64,000 nucleotides of DNA. Origin: Planotetraspora phitsanulokensis (lineage in GTDB: Bacteria > Actinomycetota > Actinomycetes > Streptosporangiales > Streptosporangiaceae). The position numbers and the translations under genes are program-made. Positions within the stretch are counted from its first letter, which is position 1; each line of letters starts with the position of its first letter. Of this stretch, positions 1 to 7,219 are shown in pieces. Location: positions 52,673 through 116,672 of the forward strand of contig NZ_BOOP01000040.1 in assembly GCF_016863295.1 (NCBI RefSeq). Reading direction: 5' to 3'. Below the pieces are notes generated by a model that did no database searches, had not been told where the DNA came from, and was given only the letters and a program-made list of their open reading frames with translations.

Positions 1-15
1 GGCGACGCGGCTCAC
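1..15 (-). CDS. Start of a second sugar ABC permease (partial, runs off the window)
   Basis: Reading leftward from position 15, a GTG codon begins an open frame (V-S-R-V-A) that leaves the window. Its GTGA overlaps the TGA stop of the upstream permease by four bases, the coupling seen between other genes here. MalF-type permease genes are normally followed by a MalG-type partner, so this is most likely that partner. Only five codons are visible, so the call rests on position and overlap alone. Confidence 0.4.
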
Positions 16-974
16 CAGGCTTCTCCTTGCCGCTTGAGGGCGCGCCGGTACACGCCGGCCAGCACGACGAGCAGGGCGAGGATCACCATGCCCCACGCCG
101 CCGAGCCGGAGTAGTCCCGGATGCCCTCGAACGCCTGGCGGTAGGCGTATGTCACGAGGATCTCGGTGGCACCGCCCGGCCCTCCCTTGGTCAGCAGGAA
201 GATGACCGGGAACTGGTTGAACGTCCAGATCGTGCCGAGCAGCACGACGGTGCTCGACACCGGGCGCAGCCCGGGAAGGGTGATGTGCCGGAATCGCTGC
301 CACGGCGTCGCGCCGTCCACCTCGGCGGCCTCGTGGAGCTCGCGCGGGATGGCCTGCAGGCCGCCCAGCAGCGCCAGCATCATGAACGGCACGCCGAGCC
401 ACACGTTGCAGGCGATCACCGACACCTTGGCCCAGAGCGGGTCGTCGAGCCAGCTGATCCCGCCGAAGCCGGCTGCCCGGAGCATGGCGTTGACCACGCC
501 GAACTCGCCGTTCAGCAGGTAGCGCCAGATGAACGCCGACACGAAGGCGGGGACGGCCCAGGGCAGCACGAGCAGCACGCGGTACAGGGACCGCAGCCGC
601 ATCGGCCGGTTGAGCAACATCGCCATGCCCAACCCGATGCCCACATGGAGCGCCACGCACACGATCGTCCACACGACGGTCCAGGTCAGACGGGAGACGA
701 ACGTGCTGGACGTCAGGATGTCCGCGTAGTTGGCCAGGCCGACGAACTCGTAGGTCGAGGGGATGACGTTCATCCCGATCGTGCGGCCCATGTTGGCCTC
801 GGTCGCGTCCGTGAGCGAGAGGTAGACGCCGCGGAGCAGCGGATAGCCGACGAGCACCAGCGTCACGACGACGACCGGCGCGGTCATCGCCCACGCGTAC
901 CAGTGACGGGACAGGAAGCGCCGCGCCCCGGAGTGGGGCGCGGCCCTTCGCCGCCCGACGACGTCAGTCGTCAT
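12..974 (-). CDS. Sugar ABC transporter permease, MalF type
   Basis: Integral membrane subunit of a binding-protein-dependent sugar importer (320 aa). After a basic N-terminus there are about six hydrophobic segments, the first near residues 29-50. The EAA loop that contacts the ATPase is seen as the run EAAEVDGATPWQRF near residue 217, as expected for the MalF/UgpA branch. The ATG at 974 lies three bases after the stop of the binding-protein gene, with a GGAG about a dozen bases upstream. The operon order is binding protein, this permease, then a probable second permease at the window edge. The substrate cannot be named from sequence; a mono- or oligosaccharide is expected from the family. 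Confidence 0.9.
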   Translation of the reverse strand: MTTDVVGRRRAAPHSGARRFLSRHWYAWAMTAPVVVVTLVLVGYPLLRGVYLSLTDATEANMGRTIGMNVIPSTYEFVGLANYADILTSSTFVSRLTWTVVWTIVCVALHVGIGLGMAMLLNRPMRLRSLYRVLLVLPWAVPAFVSAFIWRYLLNGEFGVVNAMLRAAGFGGISWLDDPLWAKVSVIACNVWLGVPFMMLALLGGLQAIPRELHEAAEVDGATPWQRFRHITLPGLRPVSSTVVLLGTIWTFNQFPVIFLLTKGGPGGATEILVTYAYRQAFEGIRDYSGSAAWGMVILALLVVLAGVYRRALKRQGEAW

Positions 975-977
975 GTG

Positions 978-2264
978 TCACAGGCTCCAGCCCTTGAGGA
1001 TGCCCTGGTAGGCCGTGGCGACGTCCTTCAGCATCGGCTCCGTGGCGGTCTGGCCGCCGGCCAGCTTCTGGTAGCCCTCGACGAGGGGCTGGAACAGGGA
1101 GGCCGCCTCGGGGATCCACGGACGCTCGACGGCGGACTCCATCGGCTTCTGCCACTGGGCGATCTTGGGGTTCGCCGTGGCCTCCGGCGCGGTGTACGCG
1201 GGGGTGCGGGTGGGCAGCAGTCCGAGCTTGCCGGCGATGGCGGCCTGGCTCTCGGTCGAGGCCATGAACTGGATGAACAGGTAGGACGCGGCCAGGTTCT
1301 TGGAACCGGCGTAGACCGTGTAGTCGTGACCGCCCACCGGCGAACCCGCCTTCACGGTTCCGGCCGGGACGGGGGCGACACCGAAGTTGTCCGGGTCGTC
1401 CTTGAAGACCTTGCCGCCGAGGTTGTCCGCGTTCGACCAGGGGCCGTTGAAGATCATCGCGACCTTGCCTTCCTTGAAGGCGGTCTCTGCGTTGGTGTAG
1501 CTGTCCTGGAGCGCGGGCTTGGCGGTCGCGCCGGACGTGATCAGGTCCTCGACGATCTTCACACCCGCGGTCGTCTGCGGCGAGGAGATGGTGATCTTCT
1601 TGTTCGGCACGTCGACGAAGTCACCGCCCTCGCCGTAGATGAAGGGCAGCAGGAAGTACGCGTCGACGTTCAGCGCGAGGCCGTCGGCGCCGGCCTTGGA
1701 CTTCACGTCGAGCGCGACCTTCTTCAGGTCCGCCATCGTCGCCGGAGGAGCGTCGTAGCCGGCCTTCTTCAGCAACTCCTTGTTGTAGAGGAGTCCGAGG
1801 GTGTCGGTGACCTGCGGGACGCCGTACGTCTTGCCGCCGTACTTGCCGCTGGCCGCCGGGGACGGGAGGAACTCCTCCGGATTCACCAGCGCGGTCGTGC
1901 CGTCGAGCGGCGCGAGGTAGCCCAGGGAGGCGAACTCGGCGACCCAGCCGACGTCGGTGCGCAGCACGTCGGGGGCGCCGGAACCGGACTGGGCGGCGGT
2001 CTTGAACTTGTCGCGCGCCTCGGCGAACGGCACGTTCACGTAGTTGACCTTGATCTTCGGGTACTTGGCCTCGAAGTTCTTGATGAGCTCCTGGAACGCG
2101 GGCGCCTCCGTGGTGGCGTCGGAGGTGTCCCACCAGGTGACCTCGCCGGACGCGTCGCCCGGCGCGACGCTCTGCTGGGGGGTGCCGGTGTCGCTGCCGC
2201 CGCAGGCGGAGGCCGCCAGGGCGAGCGCCGCGACGACCGCCACGGCGCAGATGACTCGCCGCAT
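978..2264 (-). CDS. Extracellular sugar-binding lipoprotein of an ABC importer
   Basis: Solute-binding protein (428 aa) that captures sugar outside the membrane and delivers it to the permease encoded just downstream. The start chosen is the ATG at 2264: it has a GAGGAG ribosome site at the right distance and gives a normal signal peptide (MRRVICAV then a hydrophobic run) ending in the lipobox ASAC, so Cys becomes the lipidated N-terminus. An upstream in-frame ATG at 2387 would put 41 non-signal residues in front and is rejected. The body has the family-1 binding protein look, including VTWWDTSD near the mature start and the GPWSNAD region. A 19-bp palindrome upstream suggests LacI-family control. 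Confidence 0.9.
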   Translation of the reverse strand: MRRVICAVAVVAALALAASACGGSDTGTPQQSVAPGDASGEVTWWDTSDATTEAPAFQELIKNFEAKYPKIKVNYVNVPFAEARDKFKTAAQSGSGAPDVLRTDVGWVAEFASLGYLAPLDGTTALVNPEEFLPSPAASGKYGGKTYGVPQVTDTLGLLYNKELLKKAGYDAPPATMADLKKVALDVKSKAGADGLALNVDAYFLLPFIYGEGGDFVDVPNKKITISSPQTTAGVKIVEDLITSGATAKPALQDSYTNAETAFKEGKVAMIFNGPWSNADNLGGKVFKDDPDNFGVAPVPAGTVKAGSPVGGHDYTVYAGSKNLAASYLFIQFMASTESQAAIAGKLGLLPTRTPAYTAPEATANPKIAQWQKPMESAVERPWIPEAASLFQPLVEGYQKLAGGQTATEPMLKDVATAYQGILKGWSL

Positions 2265-2335
2265 GATGTCGTACTCCTCAGGCTCGGGGGGATTTGCCCG
2301 GAACGTAACAGGGGTCCGCACACCCTTGAAAGGCC

Positions 2336-2354
2336 TTGCTGAAACTTTCAGCAA
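2336..2354. promoter_or_regulatory. Perfect palindromic operator, LacI-family type
   Basis: TTGCTGAAACTTTCAGCAA is a perfect inverted repeat (9-base arms around one C). The core GAAACTTTC resembles operators of actinobacterial LacI-family sugar regulators. It sits in the 313-base region between the binding-protein gene (start 2264) and the divergent ATPase gene (start 2578), 72 bases upstream of the former, so it could control both. No cognate regulator gene adjoins it in this window; CebR at 21125 has a different box. I see no gene in the rest of this intergenic region. Confidence 0.65.
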
Positions 2355-2577
2355 AGTCGTTACATTTGACCGGCGCCCGGCGGTCACCCCAGGTCATGAA
2401 TAAGCCCTGACAAACAGCCTTAACGATGGGAAACGTATCAGTAACGCCAGGTTTCACAGTGATGCCGGATTTCTCACAACATGTATGGACACAAGGCGTC
2501 AGACGCGATGTACTACCTCATCAATCACACCGATGGCTGGGGATCCGGGCTCGTGTGCCCGGGAGGAACGAGCTTGC

Positions 2578-3855
2578 ATGAGCACCGTCGTCCTCGACAA
2601 CGTGACCAAGGTCTACCCGGGTGGGCACCTCGCGGTCGACCGCATGAACCTCCGGGCGGCCGAAGGTGAGCTGCTCGTCCTGCTGGGGCCGTCGGGCTGC
2701 GGGAAGTCGACGCTGCTGCGCATGATCGCGGGCCTCGAGGAGATCACCAAGGGCGATCTGTGGCTGGGCGGCCAGCTCGCCAACCACCTCGCGCCCCGCG
2801 ACCGCGACGTGGCGATGGTCTTCCAGAACGGCGCCCTCTACCCGCACCGCACCGTGCGCGGCAACATCGCGTTCCCGCTCGAGATCGCCAAGACGGACCC
2901 GGCGACGGTGAAGGAGCGGGTGGTGGAGTTGTCCCGCGCCCTGCACATCGACGAGACCCTGGACCGGCGGCCGTCGACCCTCTCCGGCGGGCAGCGCCAG
3001 CGCGTCGCCATGGGCCGGGCGATCGTGCGCCGGCCGTCCCTGTTCCTCATGGACGAGCCCCTGTCGAACCTGGACGCGGGCATGCGGACGGAACTGCGGA
3101 TGGAGATCTCCTCACTCGTCCGCTCGCTCGGCGTGACGACGATCTACGTGACGCACGACCAGGTCGAGGCGCTGACGCTGGCCGACCACATCGCCATCAT
3201 GAACAGGGGCGTGCTGCAGGACATCGGCACTCCCGGACAGGTCTACAACGATCCCGCGACGGCGTTCACCGCGGCGTTCCTGAGCTCCCAGCAGCTCAAC
3301 CTGCTGGCCGCCAACGTGCGCACGCCGCAGAACCAGTACATACTCCTGGACTTCGGCCCGCACCAGATCACGATGCAGTGGACCGATCCACGGGCTTACG
3401 CGGTGTCGCGGCACGCGGGGACGCAGATCATCGTCGGCATCCGGCCGGACGCGCTCGTGCCCGTGCCCGAGCACACCGAGGGCCCGACCTTCTTCGGGCG
3501 GGTCCGCACGCTCGAGTACCACGGCCACGAATGGCTGGCCTATCTGGAGGCGGGAATCCCCGCGGTCGTCGTCCCCGAGCCGCCCGACCCGCGGCACACG
3601 AACGGCGGCGGCCAGGCCGGAGCCAGATCACGATCGGTCATGCGCCGCCTTCTCAGCAACGGCGCGCAGGACGACGAGCAGGACACGCCCCCTGTGGGCG
3701 CCGGCAGCGGGACCCACCGCCGCGCCGACCTGATCGTCCGCCTCGGCAGCCGGCCGGTGTGGAGGGCCGGAGAACACGGCCGCGTCGCCGTCGACGTCTC
3801 CCGGCTCATGCTGTTCACCCAGGCCGGCGACCGCATCGATCCCCCGCGCCGCTGA
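2578..3855 (+). CDS. Sugar ABC transporter ATP-binding protein, MsmK/UgpC type
   Basis: Cytoplasmic ATPase (425 aa) that energises sugar importers. Visible motifs are Walker A GPSGCGKST near residue 37, signature LSGGQRQR, Walker B LFLMDEPLSNLD and the switch VTHDQ, followed by a TOBE-like C-terminal region. The ATG at 2578 with GGAGG upstream is preferred to an in-frame ATG at 2485, which adds 31 unconserved residues. The protein is longer than the usual 360-380 aa because the C-terminal domain holds an Arg/Gly-rich stretch around residues 340-385. It is divergent from the importer at 978-2264. The Ceb importer at 16361-19649 has no ATPase of its own, and in Streptomyces such importers share one (MsiK), so this protein might serve both. 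Confidence 0.9.
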   Translation: MSTVVLDNVTKVYPGGHLAVDRMNLRAAEGELLVLLGPSGCGKSTLLRMIAGLEEITKGDLWLGGQLANHLAPRDRDVAMVFQNGALYPHRTVRGNIAFPLEIAKTDPATVKERVVELSRALHIDETLDRRPSTLSGGQRQRVAMGRAIVRRPSLFLMDEPLSNLDAGMRTELRMEISSLVRSLGVTTIYVTHDQVEALTLADHIAIMNRGVLQDIGTPGQVYNDPATAFTAAFLSSQQLNLLAANVRTPQNQYILLDFGPHQITMQWTDPRAYAVSRHAGTQIIVGIRPDALVPVPEHTEGPTFFGRVRTLEYHGHEWLAYLEAGIPAVVVPEPPDPRHTNGGGQAGARSRSVMRRLLSNGAQDDEQDTPPVGAGSGTHRRADLIVRLGSRPVWRAGEHGRVAVDVSRLMLFTQAGDRIDPPRR

Positions 3856-3873
3856 CCCCGCGGCCCGGCCGTC

Positions 3874-4494
3874 CTAGACCGTACGGCTGACGCCCGCCCG
3901 GGCGAGCACGGCGACGATGCCGACGAGACGAGCGATCTTGTCGAGCTCCGCCCGGTGGAAGGCCGGCCCCTGCGAGCGGGCCACCACGAGATGGGTGTCG
4001 TCCATGGGCACGCACGCCAGGTGCAGGGTCCCCTCGCTCACGGTGGACGGCCGCAGCGGCGTCAGCTCGGACACCGGCACCACTTCGGGAGCCTGCCAGC
4101 TGCCGTGCACGACCTTGCCGTTCCCCGAGTCGACGGCCACCGCCCAGTCGGCGCTGACCACGTCGGGCACCGCGTCGACCAGCGTGACGACGGCCCGGTC
4201 CGGCTCTCCCGCGACATGGCCGAGCAGATCGTAGTCCGGGCTCGTCCCCGGGGCCTCCCTGGTCGGCCAGACCGCCTCCACCCGGGTGCCCGGCACCACG
4301 CCGATCCGCTCGCGCAGCTCGCCGGGCTCGAACACCCCCGACCAGGAAACGGTGAAGTCGTCGACGGCCCTGCCCGCCTGCCGTTCGAGGACGGTCACCT
4401 GCAGGATGTCGGCCCCCATCACGCCGAACGCCCGGGCCACCTGGCCGAGCACCCCCGGCCGGTCGGGGAGCGAGACCCGTAGCCGCAGCAACAT
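3874..4494 (-). CDS. ACT-domain amino-acid-binding protein
   Basis: A 206-aa cytoplasmic protein beginning with a clear ACT domain: LRLRVSLPDRPGVLGQVARAF followed by GADILQVTVLER (residues 3-50). ACT domains bind amino acids and regulate enzymes; no catalytic domain is attached. The C-terminal half (LHLACVPMDDTHLVVARSQGPAFHRAEL) is conserved-looking but not assignable. The ATG at 4494 is preferred because AAGGAGGTGAT, nearly the full anti-Shine-Dalgarno complement, lies just upstream; an ATG at 4521 lacks this. It converges with the ATPase gene (18 bases between stops) and is divergent from the histidine kinase. The target enzyme or ligand is unknown. Confidence 0.8.
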   Translation of the reverse strand: MLLRLRVSLPDRPGVLGQVARAFGVMGADILQVTVLERQAGRAVDDFTVSWSGVFEPGELRERIGVVPGTRVEAVWPTREAPGTSPDYDLLGHVAGEPDRAVVTLVDAVPDVVSADWAVAVDSGNGKVVHGSWQAPEVVPVSELTPLRPSTVSEGTLHLACVPMDDTHLVVARSQGPAFHRAELDKIARLVGIVAVLARAGVSRTV

Positions 4495-4552
4495 CCGTAT
4501 CACCTCCTTGTGCGACAACAACAGTGTCCGACCGAGGTTTCAGGTTCATTAC

Positions 4553-4574
4553 GGCAATGGGTCATGCCATTGCC
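4553..4574. repeat. GGCAATGG inverted repeat in a divergent promoter region
   Basis: GGCAATGG and CCATTGCC form perfect 8-base arms around six bases. A further direct copy of GGCAATGG occurs at 4668-4675. All lie in the 231-base region between the ACT-protein gene and the histidine kinase gene. The arrangement looks like binding sites for a regulator rather than a terminator, since the flanking genes point away from it. The regulator is unknown. Confidence 0.45.
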
Positions 4575-4725
4575 TCCCGATTCCCGCCGCTGTCCGTACC
4601 GCCGTACGGCCCGGGGTCGGAGACGTCCCCACCCCAGGCGGGACCATTGAGAACTTTGACCAACTTTGGCAATGGCTTGAGAATGTCGCGAAATACTGCG
4701 CGATGACCATGAGTAACCTCGGGGG

Positions 4726-6111
4726 ATGCCCCTCCCCTGGCCGCGTTCGCGATCTCTGCGCGCACGGCTGACCTTCATCGCAACCGCAGCCGCCGCCCTC
4801 GTCCTCATCCCCGTCTCCATCGCCGCCGACGTCGGCGTCCGGCATGCCGTCGCCGCTCACATCTGGAACGACAGCCTCGACGTGGCGAGCAGGATCGCCG
4901 CGGAGATCCGCGACGGCCGGACGCCCACGGTCATCCCCACGGCGGACGGCGGCATAGACCTGATCACGGTGACCGGAGCGGACGGCGCGGTGATCGCCAC
5001 CAGCGCCGCCGCCAAGGGGCTGCGGGCCTTCACGTCGATACGGCCGTCCTCCGACACCCGGGTCGCCCAGACCACCACGTGCTCGGTCCCCAACCGCGAC
5101 TGCGTGTACCTGACCGCCGTGCGGGTCTCGGACACGGCCGGCTCCCCGATCGTCTACGCCGGGCGCTCGGCGCCCGCGATTCTGGACAGCCGCTTCCCGG
5201 AACTGGAACTTCTCCTGCTGGTCGTCGTCCTGGGAGGCGGCGTGGGGCTGATGGCGTGGTGCGTCTCCGGCCGCGCGTTACGCCCGGTCGAGGCCATCAG
5301 CTCGGAGTTCGAGGAGGTCTCGGCCGACAACCCCGGATCCCGCGTCCCCGAACCTCCCGGCGACGACGAGATCGCGCGCCTCGCCCGCACGGCGAACGAC
5401 GCGCTCGCCCGGCTCGACAAGTCGATCCGGCAACAGCGGCAACTCGCCGCCGACGCCTCTCACGAACTGCGCACCCCCATCGCCGGGATCCGGGCCCAAC
5501 TTGAGGACGCGCGGCTGCACCCGCAGGACACCGCTGTGGCCATCGACGCCGCGCTGCGCGACACGACCAGGCTGGAGGCGATCGTCTCCGACCTTCTTCT
5601 GCTCACCAGCATCGGGACGACCCCGCACACCGTCCGCGAGCGTGTGGATCTCGGACGGCTGGTCTCCGGTGAGGTGAAGCGGAGATCGGGACACATGCCC
5701 ATCCGGCTGCAGCTCGAACCGGACGTGATCGTGAGCGGGCTGCCCGCCCAGATCGCCCGCGTCGTGACGAACCTGCTCGACAACGCGGAACGCCATGCGG
5801 CCACCGGCGTCAGCGTGGACGTCCGCGGCGACGACGAGGGCGTCGTGTTGTCCGTGGTCAACGACGGCGAGCACATCCCCGAGGAGGACCGGGAGCGGAT
5901 CTTCGAACGGTTCTACCGCAGGGACACCGCGCGGAGCAGGCGGGACGGCGGCACGGGGCTCGGCCTGGCCATCGCGCGCGAGGTCGTCGAGGCCCACCAC
6001 GGGACCATCACCGTCGAGGACGTCGACCAGGGAGTCAGGTTCGTCGTGCGCCTCCCGCGGGCCCCGCAGGAACCGCCCCCCGACGGCGACCCGCCGTCTC
6101 CGGACCGATGA
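4726..6111 (+). CDS. Sensor histidine kinase (orphan)
   Basis: Membrane sensor kinase of 461 aa. There is an N-terminal membrane segment near residues 14-36, an extracytoplasmic part of about 120 residues with two cysteines (TTTCSVPNRDCVY), a second segment near 160-180, then HAMP, HisKA with phospho-acceptor His246 in DASHELRTP, and an HATPase domain with N-box NLLDNAERHA near 350 and the G-box GTGLGLAIAREV near 410. No response regulator gene lies beside it, so its partner is encoded elsewhere. Its promoter region is shared with the divergent ACT-protein gene. The extracytoplasmic cysteine pair could form a disulfide. The signal is unknown. Confidence 0.93.
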   Translation: MPLPWPRSRSLRARLTFIATAAAALVLIPVSIAADVGVRHAVAAHIWNDSLDVASRIAAEIRDGRTPTVIPTADGGIDLITVTGADGAVIATSAAAKGLRAFTSIRPSSDTRVAQTTTCSVPNRDCVYLTAVRVSDTAGSPIVYAGRSAPAILDSRFPELELLLLVVVLGGGVGLMAWCVSGRALRPVEAISSEFEEVSADNPGSRVPEPPGDDEIARLARTANDALARLDKSIRQQRQLAADASHELRTPIAGIRAQLEDARLHPQDTAVAIDAALRDTTRLEAIVSDLLLLTSIGTTPHTVRERVDLGRLVSGEVKRRSGHMPIRLQLEPDVIVSGLPAQIARVVTNLLDNAERHAATGVSVDVRGDDEGVVLSVVNDGEHIPEEDRERIFERFYRRDTARSRRDGGTGLGLAIAREVVEAHHGTITVEDVDQGVRFVVRLPRAPQEPPPDGDPPSPDR

Positions 6112-6126
6112 GCGCACCGGGCCGCG

Positions 6127-7053
6127 TCAGGCGGGAAGCAGCGCGGGCAACACGTCTTCGAGTTCGCGGATCCAGTACCGCCAGTCGTGGGTGCCGGCGC
6201 CGTAGAAGTCCGTGGTGACGGCCACGCCGGCGGCCCGCGCCGCGGTGACGAAGCGCCGGTTCCGCTCGAGGATGGACCGCTCCCCCTCGTCCACGGCCTC
6301 ACCCCGGCCATCGAGCGGACCGGGCCGGCCGTCACCGCACGCGAGGTAGACGCGCACGTTCTCCAGGCGCCCGGCCAGGTCCGCCGGGTTGTGCGCCTTC
6401 CAGACCTCCGGCCGCTCCCGGGCGTCCCCCCACAGATCCCGCGGGTCCACGCCGTAATCGCGCATGAGGCCTTCGAGCCCGCCGGGGTCGTATCCGGTGT
6501 CGATCACTCCGGAGAACGACGCCGCCGCCTCGAAGACGCCCGGATGCCTGGCCGCGTACGCGAGCGCGCCGAACCCGCCCATGGAGGCACCCGCGACCGC
6601 ACGGCGGTCACCTGTGCGGTAACGCGCCTCCACGAGAGGCATCACCTCTTTCAGGTGGAACGACTCCCAGGCGGGGCCGTCGAGCCAGTCCGAGTACCAG
6701 CTCATCTCGCCGCCCTCCGGGACGACCACGACGGCTTTCAGGCCGGCCGTAATCCGCTCGGCGTCGCCGTACACCAGCCACGCGTCCCCTCTGCTGACGC
6801 AGCAGCCGTGCAGCAGGTAGAGGACCGGCCATCCCGCGGACCCCGGCATCCAGCCCTCCGGCTTGAGCACCCAGACCGAACCCTCCCGGCCGAGCGCGGG
6901 CGACCGGATCGACAGGCGGTCCACCCTGGCGCTCAGCCCCTCGACGGCGGTGATCCGTGCCCCCGCTCCGGTGCCTTCCGTCGTCGTGCCCGGCGCCCCG
7001 GAGCACGCCGCCACAGCGGCGAACAAGGCCAGAGCAGCAAAGATCCGGCGCAT
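6127..7053 (-). CDS. Secreted esterase lipoprotein, antigen-85/esterase-D type alpha/beta hydrolase
   Basis: A 308-aa surface hydrolase. The start at 7053 is supported by GAGAGGTG upstream and gives a lipoprotein signal (MRRIFAALALF to the lipobox VAAC). The fold is shown by the oxyanion-loop region VLYLLHGCC, the nucleophile elbow GASMGGFG with Ser157, and a late His in GTHDWRYW. Relatives act on acyl esters such as acetylated sugars or mycolyl-type lipids. The substrate here is unknown; nearby carbohydrate genes make a sugar ester plausible. It converges with the histidine kinase gene (15 bases apart) and is divergent from the nonulosonate locus. Confidence 0.85.
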   Translation of the reverse strand: MRRIFAALALFAAVAACSGAPGTTTEGTGAGARITAVEGLSARVDRLSIRSPALGREGSVWVLKPEGWMPGSAGWPVLYLLHGCCVSRGDAWLVYGDAERITAGLKAVVVVPEGGEMSWYSDWLDGPAWESFHLKEVMPLVEARYRTGDRRAVAGASMGGFGALAYAARHPGVFEAAASFSGVIDTGYDPGGLEGLMRDYGVDPRDLWGDARERPEVWKAHNPADLAGRLENVRVYLACGDGRPGPLDGRGEAVDEGERSILERNRRFVTAARAAGVAVTTDFYGAGTHDWRYWIRELEDVLPALLPA

Positions 7054-7219
7054 TCCCGCACCTCTCTCCACCGAGATCGCGCGCTTCGACGTCATCCAAA
7101 GTTAAACATGCGGCCTATACCTGTTCAGCTGACTCACGCCCAACCAGCGCTCCCACTGACTAGGTTTCGGGGCACCCCCAATCTGGGGGAACTGTCGTCG
7201 CGTGCAGAAGGAGTCACTC

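Noticed and set aside
27..2342. Very long plus-strand open frame opposite the sugar importer genes
   Set aside because: It is antisense to two clearly recognisable transporter proteins and has the Arg/His/Gly-rich composition of a high-GC shadow frame.
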